DNA from: an uncultured Sphingomonas sp.
GTDB lineage: Bacteria > Pseudomonadota > Alphaproteobacteria > Sphingomonadales > Sphingomonadaceae
Assembly: GCA_913776045.1 (NCBI GenBank)
Contig: CAJYOI010000044.1
Span: forward strand, 1-64,000
Length of the DNA stretch: 64,000 nucleotides
Direction: 5' to 3'
The notes beneath the pieces were generated by a model. It worked only from the letters and a program-made list of their open reading frames with translations. It had not been told where the DNA came from and made no database searches. Position 1 is the stretch's first letter. Each line of letters begins with the position of its first letter. The position numbers and the translations under genes are program-made. Shown here in pieces: positions 55,778 to 64,000 of the stretch.

Positions 55778-56410
55778 ATGTCGGCAAAGCTTCGAATCCT
55801 GCTGGTGGCGACGGCCGCGGTCGCGCTGTCGGCCTGCGGAACGCGTAATCCGGGAATGGAATCGATCCATCAGCCGGTGGTGCAGCGGTCGGACTATGCG
55901 TTCGACGTCGCAGCCGCCGGAGGCGGATTGTCGGGCGAGGAAACCGACCGGCTCGCCGGGTGGATGTCGTCGCTGCGCCTGGGATATGGCGACCGGATCG
56001 CGGTCGATGCGAACACCGGTGCCGATGGCGCGGTGCGCGACACCGTCGCGGCGCTCGCCGCCCGCTATGGCCTGCTGCTATCGGACGAGGTGCCCTACAC
56101 CGCCGGCCAGATCGCACCCGGCACCGCTCGCGTGGTCGTGTCGCGGATGCGCGCGTCGGTGCCGGGCTGCCCCGACCACAGCCGCGTGTCGGGCATCGAA
56201 TATGAAGGCAACGTCAATTCGAACTACGGCTGCGCGGTCAATTCGAACCTGGCGGCGATGATCGCACGGCCCGAGGATCTGGTCCGCGGCCAGCCCGGCG
56301 CGCCGACCAGCGACCCGGCGTCGAACTACAAGGCGATCGATACCTATCGCAAGGCGCAGCCGACCGGCGCCGGCGGCCTGAAGGCCGAAGCCACCAAGGG
56401 AGGCAATTGA
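55778..56410 (+). CDS. cpaD: Pilus biogenesis lipoprotein CpaD
   Basis: 210 residues; the signal peptide ends in a lipobox ALSAC (Cys19). The CpaD family is recognised by VVVSRMRASVPGCPDHSRV and the NYGCAVNSNLAAMIARPEDLVRG region (about 150-173). It probably assists secretin assembly in the outer membrane. GAAGGAG 9 bases before the ATG at 55778 fixes the start. The stop overlaps the cpaE start by one base. Confidence 0.92.
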   Translation: MSAKLRILLVATAAVALSACGTRNPGMESIHQPVVQRSDYAFDVAAAGGGLSGEETDRLAGWMSSLRLGYGDRIAVDANTGADGAVRDTVAALAARYGLLLSDEVPYTAGQIAPGTARVVVSRMRASVPGCPDHSRVSGIEYEGNVNSNYGCAVNSNLAAMIARPEDLVRGQPGAPTSDPASNYKAIDTYRKAQPTGAGGLKAEATKGGN

Positions 56411-57717
56411 TGAACGCGCCCTGGAACCCGGCGCGCGCGGCGACGCGTGACCCCTTCGTCGCCTTCGTCTGCGACGACGCGAGCGCCGAAGCCATCCGTC
56501 CGATCGTCAGCGAAATGGGCTGGCCGACCGAAAAGGTGCACAAGGGCGGGCTGCGCAACGCGGTTCAGACCTTGTCGGTATCGGCCAGTCCGAACATCCT
56601 GTTCGTCGACCTGTCGGAAAGCGGCGATCCGCTGAACGACATCAATGCGCTGGCCGAAGTCTGCGAACCCGGCACGATCGTGATCGCCGCGGGCCAGGTC
56701 AACGACGTCCGCCTGTACCGCGACCTGGTCGCCAGCGGCATCCAGGACTATCTGCTGAAGCCGCTTCACGCCGACCAGCTCCGCGAAAGCCTGACCCAGG
56801 CGCAGGCGATGCTCAACGCGCCCAAGGTCAGTGACACCGCAGCGGTCGAACGTCCGCATTGCGCGGTCGCGGTTATCGGCGCGCGCGGCGGCGTCGGCGC
56901 GTCGACGATGGCGACGTCGGTCGCCTGGCTGCTCAGCAGTGCCGCCAAGCGCACGACCGCGCTGCTCGACCTGGACGTGCACTTTGGCACCGGCGCGCTG
57001 TCGCTCGACCTGGAGCCCGGTCGCGGCCTGACCGATGCGATCGAAAACCCAAGCCGCATCGACGGCCTGTTCATCGAGCGCGCGATGGTGAAGGCGTCGG
57101 ACAGCCTCGCCGTGCTGTCGGCCGAGGCGCCGATCAACGCGCCGATCATCACCGATGGTGCAGCCTTCTATCAGTTGCAGGAGGAGATGCGCGGGGCGTT
57201 CGAATGCACCGTCGTCGATCTGCCGCGATCGATGCTGGTCAACCACCCGCATCTGCTGAACGACATCCAGATCGCGGTCGTCGTCACCGACTTCACGCTG
57301 GCCGCGGCGCGCGACACCATCCGCATCCTCGCGTGGTTCAAATCGAACGCGGCGGCGACTCGCGTCATCCTCGCCGCCAACCGCGTCCAGCCGGCGGCGG
57401 TGCTGGAGATCAGCCGCAAGGATTTCGAAGGGTCAATCGAGCGCAAGGTCGATTACGTCATCCCGTTCGACGCCAAGATCGCCGCCCAGGCGGCCAAGCT
57501 CGGCAAGTCGCTGGCCGAAGCCGCCAAGGGGCAGAAAAGCTTCGCGCCGCTGTCGCAGCTGGCCAGCCAGATCGCCGATTGTGCCGAGCTCGACACCCAG
57601 GCCGCGGCCGGGAAGGGCAAGGCCAAGGCCAAGGCGGCAGCGGGCGCGGGCGGCGAATCGCTGCTCGGCAAGCTCGGCGTGCTTGGCGCCAAGCTGGCAC
57701 CGAAGAAGTCCAAATAA
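56410..57717 (+). CDS. cpaE: Pilus assembly protein CpaE/TadZ
   Basis: 435 residues. A receiver-like N-terminal domain (about 18-130, with ILFVDLSESGDPL and QDYLLKPLHADQL) is followed by a MinD/ParA-type ATPase. The P-loop is the atypical GARGGVGAST (about 157-166), with Arg and Ala where MinD has Lys residues; atypical loops are usual for TadZ. It is thought to localise the pilus machine at the cell pole. A lysine/alanine repeat tail (KGKAKAKAAAG and KKSK) ends the protein. ATG at 56410 overlaps the cpaD stop. tadB follows after 54 bases with no cpaF between. Confidence 0.92.
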   Translation: MNAPWNPARAATRDPFVAFVCDDASAEAIRPIVSEMGWPTEKVHKGGLRNAVQTLSVSASPNILFVDLSESGDPLNDINALAEVCEPGTIVIAAGQVNDVRLYRDLVASGIQDYLLKPLHADQLRESLTQAQAMLNAPKVSDTAAVERPHCAVAVIGARGGVGASTMATSVAWLLSSAAKRTTALLDLDVHFGTGALSLDLEPGRGLTDAIENPSRIDGLFIERAMVKASDSLAVLSAEAPINAPIITDGAAFYQLQEEMRGAFECTVVDLPRSMLVNHPHLLNDIQIAVVVTDFTLAAARDTIRILAWFKSNAAATRVILAANRVQPAAVLEISRKDFEGSIERKVDYVIPFDAKIAAQAAKLGKSLAEAAKGQKSFAPLSQLASQIADCAELDTQAAAGKGKAKAKAAAGAGGESLLGKLGVLGAKLAPKKSK

Positions 57718-57771
57718 GATCGGGGCACCCGTTCGCGGGCAGCCTCGCAAGGTGAAAGGTCTAGGATCGTC

Positions 57772-58749
57772 GTGGAACCCGCATCGCTGATGATGATCTG
57801 CGCCGGTGCGCTGGTGGTGGTGCTGATGATCGCCTTCGCGGTCGCCGGCCCCTCCCCCGCCCGTGCCCAGGCACGTCGCATGACGGCGGTGCGCGACCGG
57901 CACATGGACCTGACCGGCGCCGGCGCGGTCGAAGCGCGCGTGCGTAAGATCGACAACAGCAAGTCCAGCCAGATGGACGCGACGGTCGGGCGGCTGCTGC
58001 CGAATCCCGAATTGCTGCAGAAGCGGCTGTCGATGACCGGGCGCGACTGGACCGTCGGACAATATGGCATGGCGACCGCAGGCGCGGTCGTCGGCGTCGC
58101 CATCCTGTTCCTGATCCTGGGCATGCCGCCGCTGCTGGCGTTGTTCGTCGGCCTGTTCGCGGGCGTCGGCCTGCCGCACATGATCGTCGGGTCGCTGATC
58201 AACCGCCGCGTCGCGAAGTTCACCGCGAAGTTCCCGGATGCGATCGAACTGCTCGTCCGCGGCTTGCGCTCCGGTCTGCCGATCACCGAGACGATGGGCG
58301 TCGTCGGCGTCGAGGTCGAGGGCCCTGTCGGCGACGAATTCCGATCGGTCGCCGACAAGATGAAGATCGGCAAGACGATGGATCAGGCGCTGCAGGAAAC
58401 CTCCGACCGCCTGGGCACGCCCGAATTCCAGTTCTTCGTCATCACCATCGCCATTCAGCGCGAAACCGGCGGCAACCTGGCCGAAACGCTCGCCAATCTG
58501 GCCGACGTGCTGCGCAAGCGCGGGCAGATGAAGCTCAAGATCAAGGCGATGTCGTCGGAATCGAAGGCTTCGGCCTATATCATCGGCGCGCTGCCCTTCA
58601 TCGTCTTCGGCCTGATCTGGTTCATCAACGGCAGCTACATGCAGAATTTCTTCGTCGACCAGCGCCTGATCCTGACGGGTCTGGGCGGGCTGGTGTGGAT
58701 GTCGATCGGCGCGTTCATTATGCGCCAGATGATCAACTTCGAAATCTGA
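57772..58749 (+). CDS. tadB: Type II secretion F-domain protein TadB
   Basis: Inner-membrane platform of the Flp pilus machine. 325 residues, GTG start at 57772 after TAGGA. An N-terminal helix (LMMICAGALVVVLMIAFAVAG), two central helices near 100-145, and a T2SSF domain (FPDAIELLVRGLRSGLPITETM, about 158-179; later FVITIAIQRETGGNLAETLANLA) with C-terminal helices. 16 bases before tadC. Confidence 0.92.
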   Translation: MEPASLMMICAGALVVVLMIAFAVAGPSPARAQARRMTAVRDRHMDLTGAGAVEARVRKIDNSKSSQMDATVGRLLPNPELLQKRLSMTGRDWTVGQYGMATAGAVVGVAILFLILGMPPLLALFVGLFAGVGLPHMIVGSLINRRVAKFTAKFPDAIELLVRGLRSGLPITETMGVVGVEVEGPVGDEFRSVADKMKIGKTMDQALQETSDRLGTPEFQFFVITIAIQRETGGNLAETLANLADVLRKRGQMKLKIKAMSSESKASAYIIGALPFIVFGLIWFINGSYMQNFFVDQRLILTGLGGLVWMSIGAFIMRQMINFEI

Positions 58750-58765
58750 GCGGGAAGGACCGACC

Positions 58766-59767
58766 ATGACTCCGCCCGCCTCCGGCCCCACGCTCCTCGG
58801 CGTCGATGTGATCTTCGTCGCGACGATCCTGTCGGGCGTCGCCGCCTTCGCCATGCTCTTCGCCATCTACACCGCGACGACCGCGCGCGATCCGATGACG
58901 AAGCGCGTGAAGGTGCTGAACGACCGGCGCGAACAGCTCAAGGCCGGCATCACCGCCTCCACCAGCAAGCGCCGCGCGAAGCTCGTCCAGAAGAACGAGG
59001 CGACCGACCGCATCCGCGCCCTGCTGGGCTCGATGAAGATGCTGCAGGATTCGCAGGTGAAGGCCGCGCAGATCAAGCTGCTGCAGGCCGGCATCCGGTC
59101 GAAGGAATGGGCCGTCGCGGTCATCTTCGGTCGTCTGGCGATGCCGATCGTGCTCGGCCTTCCGATGATGTATTTCGTCTACGGCACGGATTCGTTCGCC
59201 GACTGGTCGCCGCTTAAGGCCTATGCGCTGGTCGCCGGCACCTTCATCCTGTCGTACAAGGCGCCCGACCTGTATCTGAAGAACAAGATCACCAAGCGTC
59301 AGCAGGCGATCCGCAAGGGCCTGCCCGATGCACTCGACCTGCTCGTCATCTGCGCCGAAGCCGGTCTGACGGTAGACGCCGCCTTCGCCCGCGTGGCGAA
59401 GGAACTGGGCCGCGCCTATCCGGAACTGGGCGACGAATTCCAGCTGACGTCGATCGAACTCGGCTTCCTGACCGATCGTCGGACCGCGTTCGAGAATCTG
59501 GCGATGCGCACCGATCTCGATTCGATCAAGGGCGTGGTCACGACCATGATCCAGACCGAGAAATACGGCACGCCGCTGGCCTCGGCACTGCGGGTGCTGT
59601 CGGCCGAATTCCGCAACGAGCGCATGATGCGTGCCGAGGAAAAGGCCGCGCGCCTGCCCGCGATCATGACCGTACCGCTGATCCTGTTCATCCTGCCGGT
59701 GCTGTTCGTCGTCATTCTGGGTCCGGCGGCGTGCAGCATCAACGACGCACTGCTCAGCGGAAAGTGA
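58766..59767 (+). CDS. tadC: Type II secretion F-domain protein TadC
   Basis: Second inner-membrane platform protein, paralogous to TadB. 333 residues. N-terminal helix (VIFVATILSGVAAFAMLFAIY), two middle helices, and the T2SSF domain starting GLPDALDLLVICAEAGLTVDAAFARVAKEL (about 190-219). The end LILFILPVLFVVILGPA is the last helix. The usual TadD gene does not follow; a small membrane protein gene does. Confidence 0.92.
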   Translation: MTPPASGPTLLGVDVIFVATILSGVAAFAMLFAIYTATTARDPMTKRVKVLNDRREQLKAGITASTSKRRAKLVQKNEATDRIRALLGSMKMLQDSQVKAAQIKLLQAGIRSKEWAVAVIFGRLAMPIVLGLPMMYFVYGTDSFADWSPLKAYALVAGTFILSYKAPDLYLKNKITKRQQAIRKGLPDALDLLVICAEAGLTVDAAFARVAKELGRAYPELGDEFQLTSIELGFLTDRRTAFENLAMRTDLDSIKGVVTTMIQTEKYGTPLASALRVLSAEFRNERMMRAEEKAARLPAIMTVPLILFILPVLFVVILGPAACSINDALLSGK

Positions 59768-59796
59768 CGGAACGCAGGCGTGCGGAGAACCGTTGA

Positions 59797-59814
59797 GCCT
59801 CCGTAACAGGAGGC
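59797..59814 (+). promoter_or_regulatory. Hairpin holding the ribosome site of the small membrane gene
   Basis: GCCTCC (59797-59802), loop GTAACA, GGAGGC (59809-59814). The right arm contains the only good Shine-Dalgarno sequence (AGGAGG) before the ATG at 59824. Confidence 0.5.
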
Positions 59815-59823
59815 CCGACACCC

Positions 59824-60093
59824 ATGCTCTTCACCACACCCACCCAGTTCGCGGTCCTCGCGCTATGCGTGCTCGCCGGCTATATCTTCGGTCTCGCCAG
59901 CCGGTCGGGCGGCAAGGCCAAAGCGCAGCTGCGCGAGCTCGAAGCGGAACACGCCGCCTATCGCAAGGACGCGGAGGCCCGGATCAAGGCGGCGGAAGCC
60001 GACCGCGACCGGATCGCTCGCGCGTCACCGGTGACGGCGTCGACGATGGGTGTGGTGCCGCAGAGCGAGGCACGGCCGGCGGATCGGGTTTGA
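59824..60093 (+). CDS. Small membrane protein with coiled coil
   Basis: 89 residues, not assigned to a family. One N-terminal helix (FAVLALCVLAGYIFGLAS) followed by a charged heptad region (KAQLRELEAEHAAYRKDAEARIKAAEADRDRI, about residues 33-64) likely to form a coiled coil, then a polar tail. It lies 56 bases after tadC on the same strand, so a supporting role in the pilus machine is possible but unproved. Confidence 0.65.
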   Translation: MLFTTPTQFAVLALCVLAGYIFGLASRSGGKAKAQLRELEAEHAAYRKDAEARIKAAEADRDRIARASPVTASTMGVVPQSEARPADRV

Positions 60094-60118
60094 AGTCCGG
60101 TTGTCAAACCTCTCCACC

Positions 60119-60214
60119 GTCATCCCCGCGCATGCGGGGATCAATTGATGAAGAACGTGCGGCTTTAAGCGGAGACGTCAGCCACAATTTATCCCCGCCT
60201 GCGCAGGGATGACG
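60119..60214. repeat. Pair of inverted REP-like palindromes
   Basis: CGTCATCCCCGCGCATGCGG (60119-60138) and the inverted unit ATCCCCGCCTGCGCAGGGAT (60191-60210) then GACGG. The right unit overlaps the 3' end of the UbiC-like gene and encodes its last residues. Confidence 0.8.
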
Positions 60215-60690
60215 GTGGGTGGGCGTTGGATGTTAGCCGCAGCGTAACGTTCTTCGACAAAAGCCAACGGCGCTCCGTTGCCGCCCAGAACGAGCGCGCG
60301 GATCAGCAACACCGGGTCACCCGAGAATCGGACGCACGCCAGTGTTTCCCGTCGCGGCTCGAGCGGCTCGATCACGATCCCGAACGGCGTGTCCGTAGCA
60401 TCGAGCGTCACGAGCATCGCCGCCGTCAACCGCTCCGGCACGAACCAATTGTCCGCCTCCGACAGCAGCCGATCCTCGCACAGCAACCGGACACGGCGGA
60501 AACCCAGCACCGTGCTGGGCCCAACGGCCAACCGCGCCCGCGTCTCGGCCGATGCTTCCGCCGTCGCCGCGACGCGCTCGGCCCGGACGGGGCCGCCGGC
60601 CCACGCCTCAAGCACGCGAGTGACGACGCCGCCCGCGGTCAGATCGGCTTCGAACGCGTCCATCGTCGTCGAAGCGACGGCCGCCGTCAC
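60178..60690 (-). CDS. Chorismate-lyase-like (UbiC/UTRA fold) protein of unknown role
   Basis: 170 residues. The central part has RVRLLCEDRLLSEADNWFVPERL and TDTPFGIVIEPLEPRRE, which resemble the chorismate-lyase-like fold; no ubiquinone genes are nearby, so the activity is uncertain. The start overlaps the ppdK stop by 4 bases, so it is translated from the ppdK message. The final residues PPTVIPAQAGINCG come from a REP palindrome and are not expected in the ancestral protein; the true end may have lain just upstream before the repeat arrived. Confidence 0.62.
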   Translation of the reverse strand: MTAAVASTTMDAFEADLTAGGVVTRVLEAWAGGPVRAERVAATAEASAETRARLAVGPSTVLGFRRVRLLCEDRLLSEADNWFVPERLTAAMLVTLDATDTPFGIVIEPLEPRRETLACVRFSGDPVLLIRALVLGGNGAPLAFVEERYAAANIQRPPTVIPAQAGINCG

Positions 60691-63332
60691 TTCGCGGCAA
60701 GCGCCGCCTGCGCCGCCGCCAGCCGGGCGATCGGCACGCGGTACGGGGACGCGCTGACGTAATCGAGCCCGACCGATTCACAGAAGGTGATCGACGCCGG
60801 GTCGCCGCCATGTTCGCCGCAGATGCCGAGCTTGATGGCGCCCCGCGTCGCGCGGCCGCGTTCGGCTGCGAGCTTCACCAGTTCGCCCACGCCCTCGATG
60901 TCCAGGCTGACGAATGGGTCCTTGGCGTAGATGCCCTGCTCGACATAGTCGGTCAGGAAGCGCGCGGCGTCGTCGCGGCTGACGCCCAGCGTCGTCTGCG
61001 TCAGATCGTTGGTGCCGAACGAGAAGAACTCACCGGCTTCGTCGATCTCGCCGGCGCGCAGCGCCGCGCGCGGCAACTCGATCATCGTGCCGACCAGATA
61101 ATCGACGCGCTTGCCGGTCTCCGCGAATACGGCCTCGGCCGCCCTATCGACGACCGCCTTCATCAGCTCCAGCTCGCGCTTCGTCGCGACCAGCGGGATC
61201 ATGATTTCGGGCACCGGCGCGGTGTCGAGGCTCACTGCCGCTTCGAAGATCGCGCGCGCCTGCATCTCGTAGATTTCAGGGTACGTCACGCCCAGGCGAC
61301 ACCCGCGGTGGCCGAGCATCGGGTTGAATTCGTGCAGCTCCGCCGCGCGGCGCTTGAGCGTATCGACGTCGAGGCCCGTAGCCTTAGCGACATCCGCGAA
61401 TTCGGCATCGGCATGCGGCAGGAATTCATGCAGCGGCGGGTCGAGCAGGCGGATCGTGCAGGGCAGGCCAGCCATCGTCTCAAAGATCTCGACGAAATCT
61501 CTGCGCTGTTCGGGCAGCAACTTGTCGAGCGCGGCGCGGCGGCCGGCTTCGTCGTTCGCCAGGATCATCTGGCGGACGCTGGTGATGCGGCTCGCCTCGA
61601 AGAACATATGCTCGGTGCGGCACAAACCGATGCCCTCCGCACCGAAATCGCGTGCGGTGCGGCAGTCGAGCGGGGTTTCGGCGTTGGTGCGGACCTTCAT
61701 CCGGCGGATGCCGTCGGCCCATTCCATCAGCGTGCCGAAGTCGCCCGACAGTTCGGGCTGCACGGTCGGCACCGCGCCCGCCATCACCTCGCCGGTCGAA
61801 CCGTCGATGGTCAGGACGTCACCTTCCTTCACTTCGCGGTCCCCGACGCGCATCACGCCCTTGCCGATCGATAGCGCACCCGCGCCCGAAACGCAGGGGC
61901 GCCCCATGCCGCGGGCGACGACGGCGGCGTGGCTGGTCATCCCGCCGCGCGCGGTCAGGATACCCTTGGCCGCGTGCATGCCGTGAATGTCTTCAGGCGA
62001 AGTTTCGACGCGGACCAGGATGACATCCTGCCCGTCCTTCGCCGCCATCTCGGCCGCGTCGGCGGTGAAGACGACCTTGCCCGATGCCGCGCCCGGCGAT
62101 GCCGGCAGGCCCTTGGTCAGCACGTCGCGCGCCGCCTTCGGATCGAGCGTCGGGTGCAATAATTGGTCGAGCGCGGCGGGATCGATCCGCGCGATCGCTT
62201 CCTCGCGGGTGATCAGCCCCTCGTTCGCCATATCGACCGCGATCTTCAGCGCCGCCTTGGCGGTGCGTTTGCCAGCACGGGTCTGGAGCATCCAGAGCTT
62301 GCCCTGCTGCACCGTGAATTCGATGTCCTGCATGTCGCGGTAGTGGCGCTCGAGCAGGTCGAAGACGCCCGCCAGTTCGCCATACACCTCCGGCATCGCC
62401 TCTTCCATCGACGCGGGCTTGGCCCCGGCGGCCTCGCGGGCAGCCTTCGTCAGATATTGCGGTGTGCGGATGCCGGCGACGACGTCCTCACCCTGCGCGT
62501 TGATCAGGAATTCGCCGTAATAGGCATTGTCGCCCTTCGACGGGTCGCGGGTGAAGGCGACGCCGGTGGCCGAGGTGTCGCCCATGTTGCCGAACACCAT
62601 CGCCTGGACGTTGACCGCGGTGCCCCATGACGCCGGAATATCGTTCAGCCGGCGATAGACCTTCGCCCGCTCCGACTGCCACGACCCGAACACCGCGCCG
62701 ATCGCACCCCACAGCTGGTCGTGCACGTCCTGCGGGAAGGGCTTGCCCCACAGTTCCTCGACCAGCGCCTTGTATTCGGCGACCAGCTTGCGCCAGTCGT
62801 CGGCGGTCATGTCGGTGTCGAGGTAATAGCCGTTGTCTTCCTTGGCGATCTCCAGCGCTTCCTCGAAGCGGCTGTGGTCGAGTTCCAGGACGACGTCCGA
62901 GTACATCTGGATGAAGCGGCGATAGCTGTCCCAGGCGAAGCGCGCGTCGTCGGACACGGCGGCCAGCCCCTCGACCGTCGCGTCGTTCAGGCCCAGGTTC
63001 AGGACGGTATCCATCATCCCCGGCATCGACGCGCGCGCGCCGCTGCGGACCGAGACGAGCAGTGGGTCGGCGGCATCGCCGAAGCGCTTGCCGGTGATCC
63101 CCTCGATATGGGCGATGCCGTTTGCGACTTCGGCCTTCAGCGATTCTGGGAACGTGCCGCCCTCGTCATAATAGACCGCGCACATCGGGGTGCCGATGGT
63201 GAAGCCCGGGGGGACCGGCAGGCCGATCGACGCCATTTCGGCCAGGTTCGCCCCCTTGCCGCCGAGCAGATTCTTATCGCCATCGCCCCCGTCGGACACC
63301 CCGCCGCCGAAGCGGTACACATACTGCGTCAT
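60687..63332 (-). CDS. ppdK: Pyruvate, phosphate dikinase
   Basis: Interconverts pyruvate, ATP and phosphate with PEP, AMP and PPi. 881 residues. The N-terminal ATP-grasp domain opens with GGKGANLAEM; the swivelling phosphohistidine domain has GGMTSHAAVVARGMG with catalytic His about 468; the C-terminal PEP/pyruvate barrel ends with CGEHGGDP (Cys about 838). The ATG at 63332 starts the family sequence MTQYVYRFGGGV; the longer frame reaches into the glyS intergenic region and is rejected. It lies downstream of glyS with 73 bases between, a common sphingomonad arrangement. Gluconeogenic use would suit pyruvate delivered by the sugar-acid pathways. Confidence 0.95.
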   Translation of the reverse strand: MTQYVYRFGGGVSDGGDGDKNLLGGKGANLAEMASIGLPVPPGFTIGTPMCAVYYDEGGTFPESLKAEVANGIAHIEGITGKRFGDAADPLLVSVRSGARASMPGMMDTVLNLGLNDATVEGLAAVSDDARFAWDSYRRFIQMYSDVVLELDHSRFEEALEIAKEDNGYYLDTDMTADDWRKLVAEYKALVEELWGKPFPQDVHDQLWGAIGAVFGSWQSERAKVYRRLNDIPASWGTAVNVQAMVFGNMGDTSATGVAFTRDPSKGDNAYYGEFLINAQGEDVVAGIRTPQYLTKAAREAAGAKPASMEEAMPEVYGELAGVFDLLERHYRDMQDIEFTVQQGKLWMLQTRAGKRTAKAALKIAVDMANEGLITREEAIARIDPAALDQLLHPTLDPKAARDVLTKGLPASPGAASGKVVFTADAAEMAAKDGQDVILVRVETSPEDIHGMHAAKGILTARGGMTSHAAVVARGMGRPCVSGAGALSIGKGVMRVGDREVKEGDVLTIDGSTGEVMAGAVPTVQPELSGDFGTLMEWADGIRRMKVRTNAETPLDCRTARDFGAEGIGLCRTEHMFFEASRITSVRQMILANDEAGRRAALDKLLPEQRRDFVEIFETMAGLPCTIRLLDPPLHEFLPHADAEFADVAKATGLDVDTLKRRAAELHEFNPMLGHRGCRLGVTYPEIYEMQARAIFEAAVSLDTAPVPEIMIPLVATKRELELMKAVVDRAAEAVFAETGKRVDYLVGTMIELPRAALRAGEIDEAGEFFSFGTNDLTQTTLGVSRDDAARFLTDYVEQGIYAKDPFVSLDIEGVGELVKLAAERGRATRGAIKLGICGEHGGDPASITFCESVGLDYVSASPYRVPIARLAAAQAALAAK

Positions 63333-63405
63333 CGTTGCTGTTCCCCGTGTCCGTCGTCGCTCTGTCGGCGTAAGTTGAGAAAGTTGAGACGTGTGGCGCT
63401 TCGTC

Positions 63406-64000
63406 TCAACCTTCGATCTTCGAAAAGTCCGCCACGCCGTGCACCGCATCGCGCATGCGGGCGAGCAGCCCGAGCCGGTGGGCGCGCTTGTCCGGGTCGG
63501 CGTCGTTCACCGTGACGCTTTCGAAGAACGCGTCGATCGGTGTGCGCAAGGTCGCCAGTGCCGCCATCGCCCCTTCGAAGTCCTCCGCCGCGACCGCCGC
63601 CTTCGCCCGCGGCTCGGCCGAATCGAGCGCGGTGCGGAGAGCCTCTTCGGCCGGTTCGGGCGTGTAGGAAAGCGGTTTGTTCTCCGCTTGTTCGAACGCT
63701 TCCTTCTTCAGGATGTTCGCGGCGCGCTTGTAGCCGGCGAGCAGGTTCCGGCCGTTGTCGGACGCCACGAAGGCTTGCAGCGCATGGACGCGGGCGAGCA
63801 GGCGGACGAGGTCGTCCTCACCGCCAAGCGCGAACACCGCGTCGATCAGGTCGTGACGGACGCCGGCTTCGCGCTGCTGAACCTTCAGGCGGTCGGCGAA
63901 GAAGTCGAGCACATCGCCGTTGACTGCCGAGCGCAGCGGGAAGCGCAAGCCGTTGTCGAGGATGATCGCCAGCACGCCCAACGCCGATCGGCGGAGCGCA
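63406..64000 (-). CDS. glyS: Glycyl-tRNA synthetase beta subunit, 3' part
   Basis: C-terminal 197 residues of GlyS; the gene continues beyond the right edge. The frame is open to the last base (ALRRSALGVLAIILDNGL near the edge). The C-terminal helical region with DFFADRLKVQQREAGVRHDLIDAVFA-type sequence (about the first 50 residues visible) and the end FFESVTVNDADPDKRAHRLGLL, belonging to the DALR-like anticodon-binding domain, are characteristic. It charges tRNA-Gly together with GlyQ, which should lie to the right. ppdK follows on the same strand. Confidence 0.94.
   Translation of the reverse strand, partial: ALRRSALGVLAIILDNGLRFPLRSAVNGDVLDFFADRLKVQQREAGVRHDLIDAVFALGGEDDLVRLLARVHALQAFVASDNGRNLLAGYKRAANILKKEAFEQAENKPLSYTPEPAEEALRTALDSAEPRAKAAVAAEDFEGAMAALATLRTPIDAFFESVTVNDADPDKRAHRLGLLARMRDAVHGVADFSKIEG

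Noticed and set aside
53757..56117. A 786-codon open frame opposite cpaB-cpaC-cpaD
   Set aside because: It crosses three well-supported pilus genes and has low-complexity Arg-rich translation.
60178..60690. Calling this gene ubiC
   Set aside because: Only the fold-level pattern fits; no ubiA or other ubiquinone gene is nearby and the C-terminus is repeat-derived.

Overview
The window is chromosomal DNA of a GC-rich alphaproteobacterium, most likely a sphingomonad (Sphingomonas or a close relative). The evidence is the F1-only atpHAGDC operon, a very short epsilon subunit, a cpa/tad pilus locus, a glyS-ppdK pair, a phaR next to a thiolase gene, a large TonB receptor, and coding sequence of roughly 65 percent GC or more. 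Genes are packed with many 1- or 4-base overlaps. No tRNA, rRNA, CRISPR array, insertion sequence or prophage was seen.

Positions 1-25312 form a pectin/galactoside and sugar-acid catabolic island. Polymer attack comes from a GH28 enzyme (cut by the left edge), a secreted GH35 beta-galactosidase, a GH105 unsaturated-uronyl hydrolase, a PL22 oligogalacturonate lyase and a Tat-type GH2 enzyme. Import is by a GPH symporter and a FucP/GluP-type symporter. Sugars are prepared by RhaM and GalM. Non-phosphorylative oxidation uses an aldose 1-dehydrogenase, an SMP-30 lactonase, an IlvD/Edd sugar-acid dehydratase, then DgoK and DgoA, giving pyruvate and glyceraldehyde 3-phosphate (De Ley-Doudoroff type). 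An FAH-family enzyme, a second (amidohydrolase) lactonase and LldD suggest a parallel branch for a 6-deoxy sugar or pentose. A FadR-type GntR regulator lies in the middle, and three divergent intergenic regions share a possible operator (two sites nearly identical, the third weaker).

Positions 25519-30293 hold an RhlE-type RNA helicase, a DUF885 protein, an unrecognised secreted protein and a MarR regulator. Positions 30467-35495 are the F1 ATP synthase operon, broken by hairpin-rich repeats before atpD and before atpC. A lone cpaF follows (35776-37326), separated by about 15 kb from cpaABCDE-tadBC (52617-59767). Between them lie an aspartyl-protease/PDZ protein, a membrane glycosyltransferase, a signal-peptide methyltransferase, phaR with a divergent PhaC-like protein and a thiolase, a TonB receptor with a structured leader, alr, an MHS symporter, a FAD oxidoreductase and a lipase-like hydrolase. 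The right end carries ppdK with a UbiC-like gene downstream, and the 3' part of glyS.

Small inverted-repeat families are scattered between genes: paired REP-like units near 905, 50421 and 60119; a second family near 6208 and 26929; CCTCCCC/GGGGAGG hairpins; and composite multi-hairpin blocks before atpC and before phaR. One REP unit runs into the 3' end of a coding sequence and supplies its last residues.
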